Positions 38,984 to 48,555 are shown, numbered from the stretch's first letter. The stretch is 64,000 nt of DNA from an uncultured Bacteroidota bacterium (GCA_946414435.1 CAMKOM010000005.1:62001-126000); one strand, 5' to 3'. Notes: generated by a model not told the origin, from the letters alone. A program made the numbers and translations.

Positions 38984-40264
38984 ATGCTAACTCTTAAGTT
39001 TATTCAGGAAAACCCCGAGGCTGTTATAGCAGGGTTGAAAATCAAGAATTTCGATGCTGAACCATATGTGAAGCAGATTCTTGCAAAAGATGACGAGCGT
39101 CGGGCCACCCAAAAGGAACAGGACGACATTCTGGCTCAAATCAATTCTATATCGAAACAAATCGGCCAACTCTTCAAAGAAGGAAAAGCCGCTGAAGCCA
39201 ACGAGCTGAAGAAAAAAAGCGGCGAGCTTGGCGAAACTCAGAAGGCTCTGGGCGCTAAACTCGACGCCATCAACGCCGAGCTGAACGACATTCTGGTGCG
39301 CCTGCCCAATATGCCGTACAAATTGGTGAAACCCGGCAAGGGCGCCGAGGACAACGAGATTGTGAAACTTGTTGACGACAAGATTCCTCATCTGCCCGAA
39401 GGCGCCAAACCGCACTGGGAACTGGCTAAAGACTATGACCTTATCGATTTCGAACTCGGTGTGAAAATCACCGGCGCCGGATTCCCCGTTTATAAAGGCA
39501 AAGGCGCCAAACTGCAGCGCGCGCTCATCAGCTTCTTCCTTGAGGAGAACGAGAAGGCCGGCTATCTTGAGATTGAGCCACCGCTGATGGTGAACGAGGC
39601 ATCGGGCTACGGCACCGGTCAGTTGCCTGACAAAGAAGGCCAGATGTATCACGTCAACCTCGATAATTTATACCTGATTCCGACGGCCGAAGTGCCTGTG
39701 ACGAACCTTTACCGCGATGTGATTGTATCGTCGAAAGACCTGCCGATTAAGAACACAGCCTACAGCGCCTGCTTCCGCCGCGAGGCCGGCTCATACGGCA
39801 AGGACGTGCGCGGCCTGAACCGTCTGCACCAGTTCGATAAGGTTGAGATTGTCTGCATTGAGCACCCGTCGCGCTCATACGAGACTCTGGACAAGATGGT
39901 GGCTCACGTTGAGTCGCTGGTTCAGAAACTGGGGCTGCCATACCGCATCCTTCGCTTGTGCGGTGGCGATATGAGCTTTACTTCGGCAATGACCTATGAC
40001 TTTGAGGTGTTCTCGGCCGCACAGAAACGCTGGTTGGAGGTTAGCTCGGTATCGAACTTTGAGACCTTCCAGGCAAACCGTTTGAAACTGCGCTTTCGCG
40101 ATGAGGAGACCAAGAAAACTCAGCTGGCTCACACGCTGAACGGCAGCTCGCTTGCTTTGCCGCGCATTGTGGCCGCCCTGCTCGAGAACAACCAGACACC
40201 CGAAGGCATCAAACTGCCCGAGTGCATCCAGAAGTTTATGGGCTGCAGCATGCTGACGAAATAA
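38984..40264 (+). CDS. serS: Serine--tRNA ligase
   Basis: A 426-residue class II synthetase. The N-terminal antiparallel coiled coil (about 30-105) recognises the long arm of tRNA-Ser. The catalytic domain shows motif 2 (YSACFRREAGSYGKDVRGL.R.HQF.KVE) and motif 3 (NGSSLALPRIVAALLENNQT). Length is typical. A strong terminator follows. Confidence 0.97.
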   Translation: MLTLKFIQENPEAVIAGLKIKNFDAEPYVKQILAKDDERRATQKEQDDILAQINSISKQIGQLFKEGKAAEANELKKKSGELGETQKALGAKLDAINAELNDILVRLPNMPYKLVKPGKGAEDNEIVKLVDDKIPHLPEGAKPHWELAKDYDLIDFELGVKITGAGFPVYKGKGAKLQRALISFFLEENEKAGYLEIEPPLMVNEASGYGTGQLPDKEGQMYHVNLDNLYLIPTAEVPVTNLYRDVIVSSKDLPIKNTAYSACFRREAGSYGKDVRGLNRLHQFDKVEIVCIEHPSRSYETLDKMVAHVESLVQKLGLPYRILRLCGGDMSFTSAMTYDFEVFSAAQKRWLEVSSVSNFETFQANRLKLRFRDEETKKTQLAHTLNGSSLALPRIVAALLENNQTPEGIKLPECIQKFMGCSMLTK

Positions 40265-40284
40265 TTTTTCGAAACAGATAAAAC

Positions 40285-40315
40285 AAAGCCCGGCCAAGTT
40301 GGTCGGGCTTTTTTG
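40285..40315 (+). terminator. Terminator after serS
   Basis: AAAGCCCG-GCC-aagtt-GGT-CGGGCTTT followed by more Ts. Confidence 0.85.
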
Positions 40316-40341
40316 TTTGTGACTATGGCGTCTACCACGGG

Positions 40342-40414
40342 TGGAGCATAGCGGACTCGAACCGCCTACCTATTCGTTGCGAACGAATCGCTCTGCCAGA
40401 TGAGCTAATGCCCC
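40342..40414 (-). tRNA. tRNA-Ala (anticodon CGC)
   Basis: The minus strand folds into a 73-base cloverleaf: acceptor GGGGCAT/ATGCTCC, D arm GCTC/GAGC, anticodon stem ATTCG/CGAAT with loop TTCGCAA (anticodon CGC, reading GCG), and T arm with GGTTCGAGTCC. The G3-U70 wobble pair, the alanine identity element, is present, and the discriminator is A73. The 3' CCA is not encoded. Confidence 0.95.
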
Positions 40415-40519
40415 ATAGGCGGTTGCAAAAATAGAAAATTGTTCAAGTTGTGATGATTAGTCGCGAATTGTTTCTGCACAACTCTATCCGCCGACAGCCA
40501 AGCTCCGCCGTCTGCATTT

Positions 40520-40708
40520 AGAAAAACCGAAGACATTGATGCGCGAACCGCCGCGCCGTGTATGATTGTTGAGTGCAAAGCGCCGCAGGTGGCCGTCACC
40601 CAAAAGGTGTTCGACCAAATTATGGTTTATGATATCAGGTTGAGCATTGATTATCTGATTGTTAGCAATGACTTGCAACATTTCTGCTGCAATTTTGACC
40701 AATGTTGA
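40520..40708 (+). pseudogene. Remnant of a type I restriction HsdR N-terminal domain protein
   Basis: In one frame from 40520 to TGA 40706-40708 the text reads TEDIDARTAAPC then MIVECKAPQVAVTQKVFDQI and a continuation ending LIVSNDLQHFCCNFD. This is the nuclease-core segment (E-x-K) of the HsdR_N_2 family protein common in Bacteroidota. The normal N-terminal ~70 and C-terminal ~20 residues are missing, so the gene is broken, directly beside a tRNA gene. Confidence 0.7.
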
Positions 40709-40831
40709 GTTCTTCGCCAATTTTCCAGCTTCCGAAGCTGTAATCGGCTGATTATCGGGTAAATCAGGCGAACGCAAACCTCGTCTTGCAAAAATAAACG
40801 GCCAGCTATGCAATTTGGGACGCACCTATTA

Positions 40832-40839
40832 TATATTTG
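40832..40839 (+). promoter_or_regulatory. -7 element of the CorC/HlyC gene
   Basis: TATATTTG, 21 bases before the ATG at 40861. It decides against the upstream alternative start at 40837, which lies inside this element. Confidence 0.65.
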
Positions 40840-40860
40840 TATCGGAAAAACAATTTGCCG

Positions 40861-42105
40861 ATGGCTGCCTATATAATATTGGTGTTGGTTTTGCTTCTGT
40901 TTGCATTCTTTTTTGCGGCGATGGAGGTGGCGTTTGTGTCGGCCAACAAGCTGCGTATCGAGCTAGATAAGAAGCAGGACCGCGTGTTTTCGCAGATAAT
41001 AGAGTTGTTTATCGAGAAGCCGGCGCAGTACTACGCCACAATAGCCATTGGCAATATGGCAGTGGTTGTGACGCTGGCAATGGCACTCACCGGCGACGGT
41101 CCGTGGCACCAACTACCACTCAACTCGATGGTGATATTGGCTGTTCAGGCGGGTGCTGCCTGTCTGCTATACCTTCTGGCGGGCGAGATTCTGTCAAAGC
41201 TACTGGCCTTTCAGGAATCGGGCAGTCTATTGAAAATCATATCATTACCAGCGTCGGTGTTCTACTATATGTTCTATCTGATGTCGAAGATCGTGTTCCA
41301 CACCTCGCGGTTTGTTGCCAACCGGCTGACTATTCGCAAAACAACCGACAATGATGCCGTTTATTGGGGCTCTGTGGATTGGGATTCGCTTGCTAACGAG
41401 CAGATTAGCGAACCCGACGACGATGAGCCGAACGATATGAAACTCTTCCGCAACGCACTCGACTTTTCGGCTGTCAAACTGCGCGAGTGTATGGTGCCGC
41501 GCCCTGAGATTGTTGGCATCAGCATCGACGACAGCATCGACGAACTTAAGAAACTGTTTGTGAGCAGCGGGCTCTCAAAGATAATGGTTTATAAAGGTTC
41601 AATAGACAATGTGGTGGGGTTTGCTCCGTCGCTGTCGATGTTCCAACACCCGGTCAACATTGCGGCCATCACCCGCAACTTGCCCATTGTGCCAGAGACA
41701 ATGCCAGCCAACAAACTGCTCACGCTTTTCATTCAAAACCACCGCAGTATTGCCCTAGTGGTTGATGAGTTTGGCGGCACATCGGGCATTGTTACAATGG
41801 AAGACATTCTGGAAGAGATTGTTGGCGACATTCAGGACGAGCACGACAAGAAGCGCTACCGCGAGCACAAATTCGGCAAGAACCACTATCAGTTCTCGGC
41901 GCGGCTCGAAATCGACTACATCAACGAAAAATACGGCCTCGACCTTCCCGTGTCAGAAGAATATGAAACGCTTGCAGGCCTTATTCTGTCGCACTATGGA
42001 GCCATCCCGAAGGTGCAGGATGTGGTGTCGTTCGGCAAGTTCCGATTCACCATTCTGCGCGCCACGGCCACAAAGATCGAACTGGTAGACATCATTGTCA
42101 ATTGA
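40861..42105 (+). CDS. CNNM/CorC-HlyC family transporter-like protein
   Basis: A 414-residue inner-membrane protein; start MAAYIILVLV. Residues 1-180 are a DUF21/CNNM membrane domain with about four hydrophobic segments and FAAMEVAFVSANKLR. Residues 195-330 hold paired CBS domains (MVPRPEIVGISIDDSIDELK ... FGGTSGIVTMEDILEEIVGD), followed by a CorC_HlyC domain (to about 412). Relatives are implicated in Mg2+/Co2+ efflux or, in Bacteroidota, gliding/secretion-related GldE. Exact substrate unknown. Confidence 0.88.
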   Translation: MAAYIILVLVLLLFAFFFAAMEVAFVSANKLRIELDKKQDRVFSQIIELFIEKPAQYYATIAIGNMAVVVTLAMALTGDGPWHQLPLNSMVILAVQAGAACLLYLLAGEILSKLLAFQESGSLLKIISLPASVFYYMFYLMSKIVFHTSRFVANRLTIRKTTDNDAVYWGSVDWDSLANEQISEPDDDEPNDMKLFRNALDFSAVKLRECMVPRPEIVGISIDDSIDELKKLFVSSGLSKIMVYKGSIDNVVGFAPSLSMFQHPVNIAAITRNLPIVPETMPANKLLTLFIQNHRSIALVVDEFGGTSGIVTMEDILEEIVGDIQDEHDKKRYREHKFGKNHYQFSARLEIDYINEKYGLDLPVSEEYETLAGLILSHYGAIPKVQDVVSFGKFRFTILRATATKIELVDIIVN

Positions 42106-42340
42106 TGCGCAATTTGGCCATCGCTTTGCGCGAAAATAGTGGCGATTGGATTGCAAATGTCGCCACCGCCGCCGCCCGATTGCCGCCGAAACCGATTGAG
42201 TATCAATAAATCGATTTTATAAAACACTGATAATCAGTTATGGACAAACCGTTTTGAAAAAAAACCTTTTTCCTATGCCGTTTCTAAAAATTGCTATCTT
42301 CGTAGCCTAAATTTTTGAAATAAACCTTAAAAAATAAAAA

Positions 42341-44443
42341 ATGGCAACTTTACAGAAAATACGTGATCACGCTGGAAAATTAGTGATGGTCATTGTTGGT
42401 GTGGCTTTATTGGCATTTGTTGTTGGCGACCTTTTCAAAGCCGACGGAACATTTGGAAGTTCGAGAAACAAAGTCGGCTCGATAGCCGGTAACGATATTC
42501 CAATCCAATACTACCAAGCCAAGGTTGACGAAAACACCGAAATTTACAAGCAAAACACTCAGCAAAACTCTTTGGAATCAGCTGTTTATGATCAAATCCA
42601 AGACCAAACTTGGGAACAGCTGATTCGTCAGTATGTTATCGAGGAAGAGTATGCAAAGGCTGGCATCAACGTTACGGCCGATGAGCTGTTCGATATGGTT
42701 CAAGGCAACTTTATTGACCCGCAGGTAATGCAGATTCCTATCTTCCGTGACGCCGAGACCGGTCAGTTCGACCGCAACCTGGTTGTTCAATTCTTGAAAA
42801 ACAAGGATTTGGATCCGTCAGGACAAGCCGCTTCGTCGTGGGCTGCATTTGAGAAGGGTCTTGTGCAGAACAAGAAGGATCAAAAATTCCTGTCGTTGGT
42901 TGGTATGGGTATGTACGCAACAAGCCTTCAGACAGAGAAAGAGTCGAACGACAAGAACACCAAGTACGATTTCGATTACATCCAACTGCGCTACAGCGGC
43001 GTGGCTGACTCGCTTGTGAAGGTTTCTGAGAGCGACTTGAAGAGTTACTACAGCAATCATAAGAAAGATTTTGAGCAGGATGAGTCGCGCGACATCTATT
43101 ACGTGACTTTCCCGATTGTGGCATCGGACGACGATCGCAAAAATACAATCGAGGGTGTTGCCGACCTGAAGAAGGAGTTTGAAAGCAAGGACGAAGACGC
43201 TCTTGAGCAGTTCGTTAACCTTGAGTCGGAAATCGCCTTCAACGGCAAATATCTTGCAAAAGAGGACCTTTCAGAACCGATTGCCGAACTGTTTGATGCA
43301 GCCAATGGCACCGTTGTCGGCCCGTATGAGGAAGACAACTACGTGAAGATTGCCCGCAAGATTGGCAGCGCAAATGTTGCTGACTCGGTTGAGGCTCGCC
43401 ACATACTTATCCGCCCGTCGGCTGATTTGACTGAAGAGGCTGCAAAAGAGAAAGCCGACAGCATTCTGAACGCCATCAAAAAGGGCGCTTCGTTTGCCGA
43501 GATGGCTGAGAAATTCTCAGCTGACGGTTCGGCACAGGACGGCGGCAATCTCGGTTGGTTTACTGAAGGTCAGATGGTGAAAGAGTTCAACGATGCATGC
43601 TTCTTCGGCAAGAAGGGCGACAAGGTGGTTGTGAAGACACAATATGGCTATCACGTGGTTGAAATTACTGACCAGACCAAACCTTCGCAGAAGGTTAAAG
43701 TGGCAGTTATCGCCCGCGAGATTTCGGCAAGCAACAAGACTGTTGACGCCATCTACGCCAACGCAAGCCGCTTCGGCAGCAGCAATAGCAGTCTGGCCGA
43801 CTTCCGTGGCAATGCTGACAAAGAAGGTCTGACACTGCGCACAGCTAACGTTAAACGCAACGACCGCCGCCTGGCTAACTTCGACAGTCCGCGTCAAGTT
43901 ATCCGTTGGGCGTATAAAGCCGACAAAGGTGATATGTCAGAGATTTTTGAACTCGACGGCCAATTTGTAATAGCAATGGTTGCCGACATCCACAAGAAAG
44001 GCGTGGCTTCTTTCGACGAGGTTCGCAACGACATTGCACGCCGCGTTCTCATTGAGAAGAAAGCCGAATATCTGGTATCGAAACTGAATGAGGCAAGCGC
44101 CGGCGCATCGACATTGCAGGCTGTTGCCGACAAACTCGGCGAGTCACTTAAAGAGGCTAAGAGCGTGACTTACTCGTCGTACTCGGTTCCGACAGTTGGC
44201 GTTGAGCCAAGTCTGCAGGCCGCTATGGTAACTCTTGATGAGCAGAAAATCAGCAGCCCGATTAAGGGTAACAACGCTGTATTCTTGATTCAGGTTAAGC
44301 AGGTTGAGAAAGCCGAGAATGTTGATTTGGCACGCGAGCGTGAGCTGCTGCAGCGCACCAATATGTCGAAGGCTGGTTATCAGGTTCTGTCAGCAATTGA
44401 GGCTGCCGCCGACATTGAGGACAACCGTTCGAACTTCTATTAG
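42341..44443 (+). CDS. PpiD-like periplasmic peptidyl-prolyl isomerase/chaperone
   Basis: A 700-residue membrane-anchored foldase. A single N-terminal transmembrane helix (about 13-32: GKLVMVIVGVALLAFVVGDL) precedes a SurA-N-like chaperone region. A parvulin rotamase domain lies about 350-455 (VEARHILIRPSADLTEEAAK ... GGNLGWFTEGQMVKEFNDA ... TQYGYHVVEITDQ), followed by a second degenerate parvulin-like segment. It helps fold outer-membrane and secreted proteins. Monocistronic, with a terminator after it. Confidence 0.93.
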   Translation: MATLQKIRDHAGKLVMVIVGVALLAFVVGDLFKADGTFGSSRNKVGSIAGNDIPIQYYQAKVDENTEIYKQNTQQNSLESAVYDQIQDQTWEQLIRQYVIEEEYAKAGINVTADELFDMVQGNFIDPQVMQIPIFRDAETGQFDRNLVVQFLKNKDLDPSGQAASSWAAFEKGLVQNKKDQKFLSLVGMGMYATSLQTEKESNDKNTKYDFDYIQLRYSGVADSLVKVSESDLKSYYSNHKKDFEQDESRDIYYVTFPIVASDDDRKNTIEGVADLKKEFESKDEDALEQFVNLESEIAFNGKYLAKEDLSEPIAELFDAANGTVVGPYEEDNYVKIARKIGSANVADSVEARHILIRPSADLTEEAAKEKADSILNAIKKGASFAEMAEKFSADGSAQDGGNLGWFTEGQMVKEFNDACFFGKKGDKVVVKTQYGYHVVEITDQTKPSQKVKVAVIAREISASNKTVDAIYANASRFGSSNSSLADFRGNADKEGLTLRTANVKRNDRRLANFDSPRQVIRWAYKADKGDMSEIFELDGQFVIAMVADIHKKGVASFDEVRNDIARRVLIEKKAEYLVSKLNEASAGASTLQAVADKLGESLKEAKSVTYSSYSVPTVGVEPSLQAAMVTLDEQKISSPIKGNNAVFLIQVKQVEKAENVDLARERELLQRTNMSKAGYQVLSAIEAAADIEDNRSNFY

Positions 44444-44464
44444 CAGATAATTAAAAACACCATA

Positions 44465-44492
44465 AAAGGTTGGGCATTGTCCAACCTTTTTT
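44465..44492 (+). terminator. Terminator after ppiD-like gene
   Basis: AAAGGTTGG-gcattgt-CCAACCTTT followed by Ts. Confidence 0.9.
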
Positions 44493-44571
44493 GTTTCTTT
44501 AAAATCCGTTACTGGCGGCCACAATTATCGGCTGTCTGACGTTTTCTGACAACAATTAAAACGCAATAGCA

Positions 44572-45654
44572 ATGAGCAAAAAAGTAGCATTAATAACCGG
44601 CATTACGGGTCAGGATGGTTCGTTCCTGGCAGAGTTTCTTTTGGAAAAAGATTATGAGGTTCACGGCATTATGCGCCGTTCGTCGTCGTTCAACACGGGG
44701 CGCATTGAGCACCTTTACCTTGACGAGTGGGTGCGCGATATGAAGCAGAAACGCCTTATCAATCTGCACTATGGCGATATGACCGACTCGAGTTCGCTTA
44801 TCCGCATTATCCAACTTGTGCAACCCGATGAAATCTACAATTTGGCCGCGCAGAGCCACGTGAAGGTGTCGTTCGACGTGCCCGAATATACCGCCGAGGC
44901 CGACGCTGTCGGCACGCTGCGTCTGCTTGAGGCTGTCAGAATTTTAGGTCTTGAGAAGAAATGCAAAATCTATCAGGCGTCAACATCGGAACTCTTTGGC
45001 TTGGTGCAGGAAGTGCCGCAGAAAGAGACAACGCCGTTCTATCCGCGCAGTCCGTATGGTGTGGCAAAGCAGTACGGTTTCTGGATTACGAAGAACTACC
45101 GCGAGTCGTACGGAATGTACGCCTGCAACGGCATTCTGTTCAACCACGAGAGTGAGCGCCGCGGCGAGACTTTCGTCACCCGCAAGATTACACTGGCCGC
45201 CGCACGCATTGTGCAGGGCTATCAGGACAAACTCTATCTGGGCAACCTGAACTCACTGCGCGATTGGGGCTACGCCAAGGATTACGTTGAGTGTATGTGG
45301 CTGATTCTGCAGCAGGAAAAGCCCGACGATTTTGTGATTGCCACTGGCGAGTATCACACTGTCCGCGATTTCTGCACGCTGGCGTTCAAGACTTTGGGCG
45401 TCAATCTGCGCTGGGAAGGCGAGGGTGTGAACGAAAAAGGCATTGACACCGCCACGGGCAAGATTCTGGTTGAGGTGGACCCGAAATATTTCCGTCCCGC
45501 CGAGGTTGACCAACTGCTTGGCGACCCCACCAAAGCCAAAACAAAACTCGGCTGGAACCCGCGCAAGACAAGTTTCGAAGACCTGGTGAAGATTATGGTT
45601 GAGCACGATATGAAGTTTGTGAAGAAGATTCATTTGAAGGCGAATATGGAATAA
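44572..45654 (+). CDS. gmd: GDP-mannose 4,6-dehydratase
   Basis: A 360-residue extended SDR enzyme that converts GDP-mannose to GDP-4-keto-6-deoxymannose, first step to GDP-L-fucose. NADP-binding [16 protein letters not shown] (about 8-23), [11 protein letters not shown], active-site Thr/Ser with [15 protein letters not shown] (Y-x-x-x-K). It is separated from fcl by the GxxExxY insertion but clearly belongs to the same pathway. Confidence 0.96.
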   Translation: MSKKVALITGITGQDGSFLAEFLLEKDYEVHGIMRRSSSFNTGRIEHLYLDEWVRDMKQKRLINLHYGDMTDSSSLIRIIQLVQPDEIYNLAAQSHVKVSFDVPEYTAEADAVGTLRLLEAVRILGLEKKCKIYQASTSELFGLVQEVPQKETTPFYPRSPYGVAKQYGFWITKNYRESYGMYACNGILFNHESERRGETFVTRKITLAAARIVQGYQDKLYLGNLNSLRDWGYAKDYVECMWLILQQEKPDDFVIATGEYHTVRDFCTLAFKTLGVNLRWEGEGVNEKGIDTATGKILVEVDPKYFRPAEVDQLLGDPTKAKTKLGWNPRKTSFEDLVKIMVEHDMKFVKKIHLKANME

Positions 45655-45659
45655 TAAAA

Positions 45660-45689
45660 TCTAACCGATTCAATCCGATTTTATCCGAT
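45660..45689 (+). repeat. Left inverted repeat bounding the GxxExxY gene
   Basis: Starts TCTAACCGATT and contains CCGATT three times at exact 10-base steps, ending one base before the ATG. It matches the reverse complement of 46137-46166 at 25 of 30 positions. Confidence 0.8.
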
Positions 45690-46130
45690 ATGGAATTGTT
45701 GGAAGAATATACCAATAGTAAAAAAGATACCCTGGCATATAAAGTGATAAGGTGCGCTATGAAAGTACATTCTAAATTAGGACCTGGGCTTTTGGAATCG
45801 GTATATAAAAAGGCTTTATTGATTGAATTGAAAAAGCAAAACATAAAGGCTGAAAGTGAAGTTCCAATAAATGTCACATACTGTGGCGAAGATTTAGGCT
45901 TGGGTTTTCGTATAGATGTTTTGGTAGAAGACATTTTAATCCTTGAATTAAAATCGATTACCACCTTTGAAACTACCCATTACAAGCAATTAAGCAATTA
46001 CCTTCATTTGGCAAATAAACCTTTAGGCTATCTGATTAATTTTAATGTTGATGAACTTGTCGTAGGAACAGGATTTGAAAAAGTACGGAATTTTCAATAT
46101 AAAGGTGATGTTCCTAAATGGTTGTACTAA
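45690..46130 (+). CDS. GxxExxY family predicted PD-(D/E)XK nuclease
   Basis: A 146-residue protein with the family motif GPGLLESVY (about 31-39) and a PD-(D/E)XK-like core: GFRIDVLVEDILILELKS (D about 75, E-x-K about 86-88), then FETTHYKQLSNYL and LGYLINF. Function is unknown for the whole family. It is far more AT-rich than the gmd and fcl genes on either side and is enclosed by 30-base inverted repeats, as if inserted into the fucose operon. The ATG touches the left repeat, so the repeat also supplies its start region. Confidence 0.85.
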   Translation: MELLEEYTNSKKDTLAYKVIRCAMKVHSKLGPGLLESVYKKALLIELKKQNIKAESEVPINVTYCGEDLGLGFRIDVLVEDILILELKSITTFETTHYKQLSNYLHLANKPLGYLINFNVDELVVGTGFEKVRNFQYKGDVPKWLY

Positions 46131-46135
46131 AATTA

Positions 46136-46167
46136 TTTCGGATTAAATCGGGTAAAATCGGTTAGAA
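46136..46167 (-). repeat. Right inverted repeat bounding the GxxExxY gene
   Basis: The minus strand reads TCTAACCGATTTTACCCGAT and on, the mirror of 45660-45689, ending 18 bases before fcl. A partial copy without a gene occurs at 52690-52711. Confidence 0.8.
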
Positions 46168-46184
46168 ACAAAAACAAAAAAAAT

Positions 46185-47126
46185 ATGGAAAAAGAATCAA
46201 AAATCTACGTAGCAGGCCACCGCGGAATGGTGGGTTCGGCCATTGTGCGCGAGTTGCAGCGGCAGGGCTACACCAACATAATCACCCGCACCCATAAGGA
46301 ACTCGACCTTTGCCGTCAGGCGGATGTTGAGGCGTTTTTTGCGGCCGAGAAACCCGAATATGTTTTTCTGGCGGCGGCGAAAGTGGGCGGCATTGTGGCC
46401 AACCAAAGTGCGCTGGCCGATTTTATGTATCAGAATATGATACTGGAAATGAACGTAATACACGCTGCCTGGCAGAACGGTTGCAAGAAACTTGAGTTCC
46501 TTGGCTCGTCGTGCATTTACCCGCGAATGGCGCCGCAGCCGATGAAGGAATCGTGCCTGCTGACGTCGGAACTTGAGAAAACCAACGAGGCCTACGCTTT
46601 GGCGAAGATTTCAGGCCTGAAATACTGCGAGTTCCTGAACCGCCAATACGGCACCGACTATATCAGCGTGATGCCGACCAACCTTTACGGACCCAACGAC
46701 AACTACCACCCCGAGCACAGCCACGTGCTGCCCGCACTGATTCGGCGCTTCCACGAGGCAAAAGTGTCGGGTGCTGCGTCGGTAACCTGCTGGGGCGACG
46801 GCAGTCCGCTGCGCGAATTCCTTTACGTTGACGACCTTGCCAACCTGTGCGTCTTCCTGATGAACAACTACAGCGGCAACGAAACCGTCAATGCGGGAAC
46901 GGGCAAAGAATTGACAATAAAACAGTTGACCGAACTTGTAGCAAAAGTTGTGGGCTACACTGGCGAGATTAAATGGGACACCACGCGCCCCAACGGCACG
47001 CCGCGCAAACTGCTCGATGTGTCGAAAGCTGAAAAACTTGGCTGGCGCTACAAAACCGAACTCGAAGACGGTATTCGTTTGTCATACGACGATTTTCTGA
47101 ATAACCCGATGAGGGCAGAGAGGTAA
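46185..47126 (+). CDS. fcl: GDP-L-fucose synthase
   Basis: A 313-residue SDR epimerase/reductase finishing GDP-L-fucose synthesis: GHRGMVGSAIVRELQRQGY (NADP-binding), SSCIYPRMAPQPMKES, the catalytic Tyr-Lys (E-A-Y-A-L-A-K), and the substrate segment MPTNLYGPNDNYHPEHSHVL. Normal length. With gmd it supplies fucose for surface glycans. Confidence 0.96.
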   Translation: MEKESKIYVAGHRGMVGSAIVRELQRQGYTNIITRTHKELDLCRQADVEAFFAAEKPEYVFLAAAKVGGIVANQSALADFMYQNMILEMNVIHAAWQNGCKKLEFLGSSCIYPRMAPQPMKESCLLTSELEKTNEAYALAKISGLKYCEFLNRQYGTDYISVMPTNLYGPNDNYHPEHSHVLPALIRRFHEAKVSGAASVTCWGDGSPLREFLYVDDLANLCVFLMNNYSGNETVNAGTGKELTIKQLTELVAKVVGYTGEIKWDTTRPNGTPRKLLDVSKAEKLGWRYKTELEDGIRLSYDDFLNNPMRAER

Positions 47127-47132
47127 AAGTTG

Positions 47133-47195
47133 AGAGGTTTAGAAGGTAAGAAGTTTAGAAATCTAAACTCTAAACAGCGAAGCGTCTGAACCTCT
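47133..47195. repeat. Nested hairpin in the fcl-ugd spacer
   Basis: Outer arms AGAGGTTTAGA (47133-47143) and TCTGAACCTCT (47185-47195); inner perfect AGTTTAGA-aa-TCTAAACT (47152-47169). TTTAGA-type units repeat through the spacer. Confidence 0.6.
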
Positions 47196-47244
47196 AAACC
47201 ATTAAACAAAAAAATTGATATAGAACGAATTAAACGAATATAAT

Positions 47245-48555
47245 ATGAACATAGCGATTGTAGGAACGGGATACGTCGGGCTGGTGTCGGGCGTTTGCTT
47301 TGCCGAGATGGGTATCGATGTAACTTGCGTCGATATCGATAGCGCAAAAATTGAGAGGCTGAAGCAAGGCGAGATTCCAATCTACGAGCCTGGTCTCGAC
47401 GAGATGCTGTTGCGCAACGTGGCGGCTGGCCGTCTGCATTTCACAACAGACCTTCGCACCTGTCTCGACAGCGTTGAGGTGGTGTTTTCGGCCGTGGGCA
47501 CGCCGCCCGACGAGGACGGCAGCGCCGACCTGCAATATGTTCTGGCAGTGGCTCGCACCTTCGGGCAGAATATCAGCAAATACACCATTCTGGTAACAAA
47601 ATCGACTGTGCCTGTGGGTACGGCGCAGAAGGTGAAAGCAGCCATTCAGCAGGAGCTGGACAAGCGTGGTGTGCAAGTCGAATTCGATGTGGCTTCGAAC
47701 CCTGAATTCCTGAAAGAGGGCGCGGCCATTAAGGATTTTATGGGCCCTGACCGCGTGGTGGTGGGTACCGACAGCCCGCGCGCACAGAAGATTATGGCGC
47801 GGCTCTACAAACCGTTTATGCTCAACAGCGAGCGAATGATTTTCACCGACATTCCGTCGGCCGAGATGATAAAATACGCCGCCAACTCGATGCTGGCCAC
47901 CCGCATATCGTTTATGAACGACATTGCCAACCTGTGCGAACTTGTTGGCGCCGACGTGAATATGGTGCGCAAGGGCATTGGCAGCGACACCCGCATTGGC
48001 CGCAAATTCCTTTACCCTGGCTGCGGCTACGGCGGCAGTTGCTTCCCGAAGGATGTCAAGGCATTGATAAAGACCGCCGAGCAGAGCGGCTATCAGATGC
48101 GTGTGCTCAAGGCCGTTGAGGAAGTGAATGAGCGGCAGAAAGGCATTCTTTTCGATAAACTCGACAAGCGATTCGATGGAAATCTGAAAGGTAAAACCGT
48201 GACACTATGGGGATTAGCCTTCAAACCTGAAACCGATGATATGCGCGAGGCACCCGCCTTGGTGCTTATCAACAAACTGGTTGAGGCGGGCTGCACCGTC
48301 AAGGTTTTCGACCCTGTGGCGATGGACGAGTGCCGCCGCCGCGTAGGCGACAAGGTGCGCTACGGCAAGGATATGTACGACGCTACCGTCGATGCCGACG
48401 CGCTCATTCTGGTGACCGAGTGGAAAACATTCCGAATGCCGAGTTGGGACGTGCTGGCACGCTCAATGCGCAACAAACTGGTGATTGACGGCCGCAACAT
48501 TTACGATGCCGCCGAACTTGCCGAGTCGGGATTTGAATATTGCAAGATAGGCTGA
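47245..48555 (+). CDS. ugd: UDP-glucose 6-dehydrogenase
   Basis: A 436-residue enzyme oxidising UDP-glucose to UDP-glucuronate with two NAD+. N-terminal Rossmann IAIVGTGYVGLVSGVCFAEM, middle NPEFLKEGAAIKDF, catalytic Cys in GYGGSCFPKDVKAL, C-terminal domain GLAFKPETDDMREAP. The stop overlaps the next start (TGATG), whose product uses UDP-glucuronate. Confidence 0.96.
   Translation: MNIAIVGTGYVGLVSGVCFAEMGIDVTCVDIDSAKIERLKQGEIPIYEPGLDEMLLRNVAAGRLHFTTDLRTCLDSVEVVFSAVGTPPDEDGSADLQYVLAVARTFGQNISKYTILVTKSTVPVGTAQKVKAAIQQELDKRGVQVEFDVASNPEFLKEGAAIKDFMGPDRVVVGTDSPRAQKIMARLYKPFMLNSERMIFTDIPSAEMIKYAANSMLATRISFMNDIANLCELVGADVNMVRKGIGSDTRIGRKFLYPGCGYGGSCFPKDVKALIKTAEQSGYQMRVLKAVEEVNERQKGILFDKLDKRFDGNLKGKTVTLWGLAFKPETDDMREAPALVLINKLVEAGCTVKVFDPVAMDECRRRVGDKVRYGKDMYDATVDADALILVTEWKTFRMPSWDVLARSMRNKLVIDGRNIYDAAELAESGFEYCKIG

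Noticed and set aside
40484..40825. A 113-codon minus-strand frame
   Set aside because: It is antisense to the HsdR-type remnant, whose plus-strand text is recognisable.
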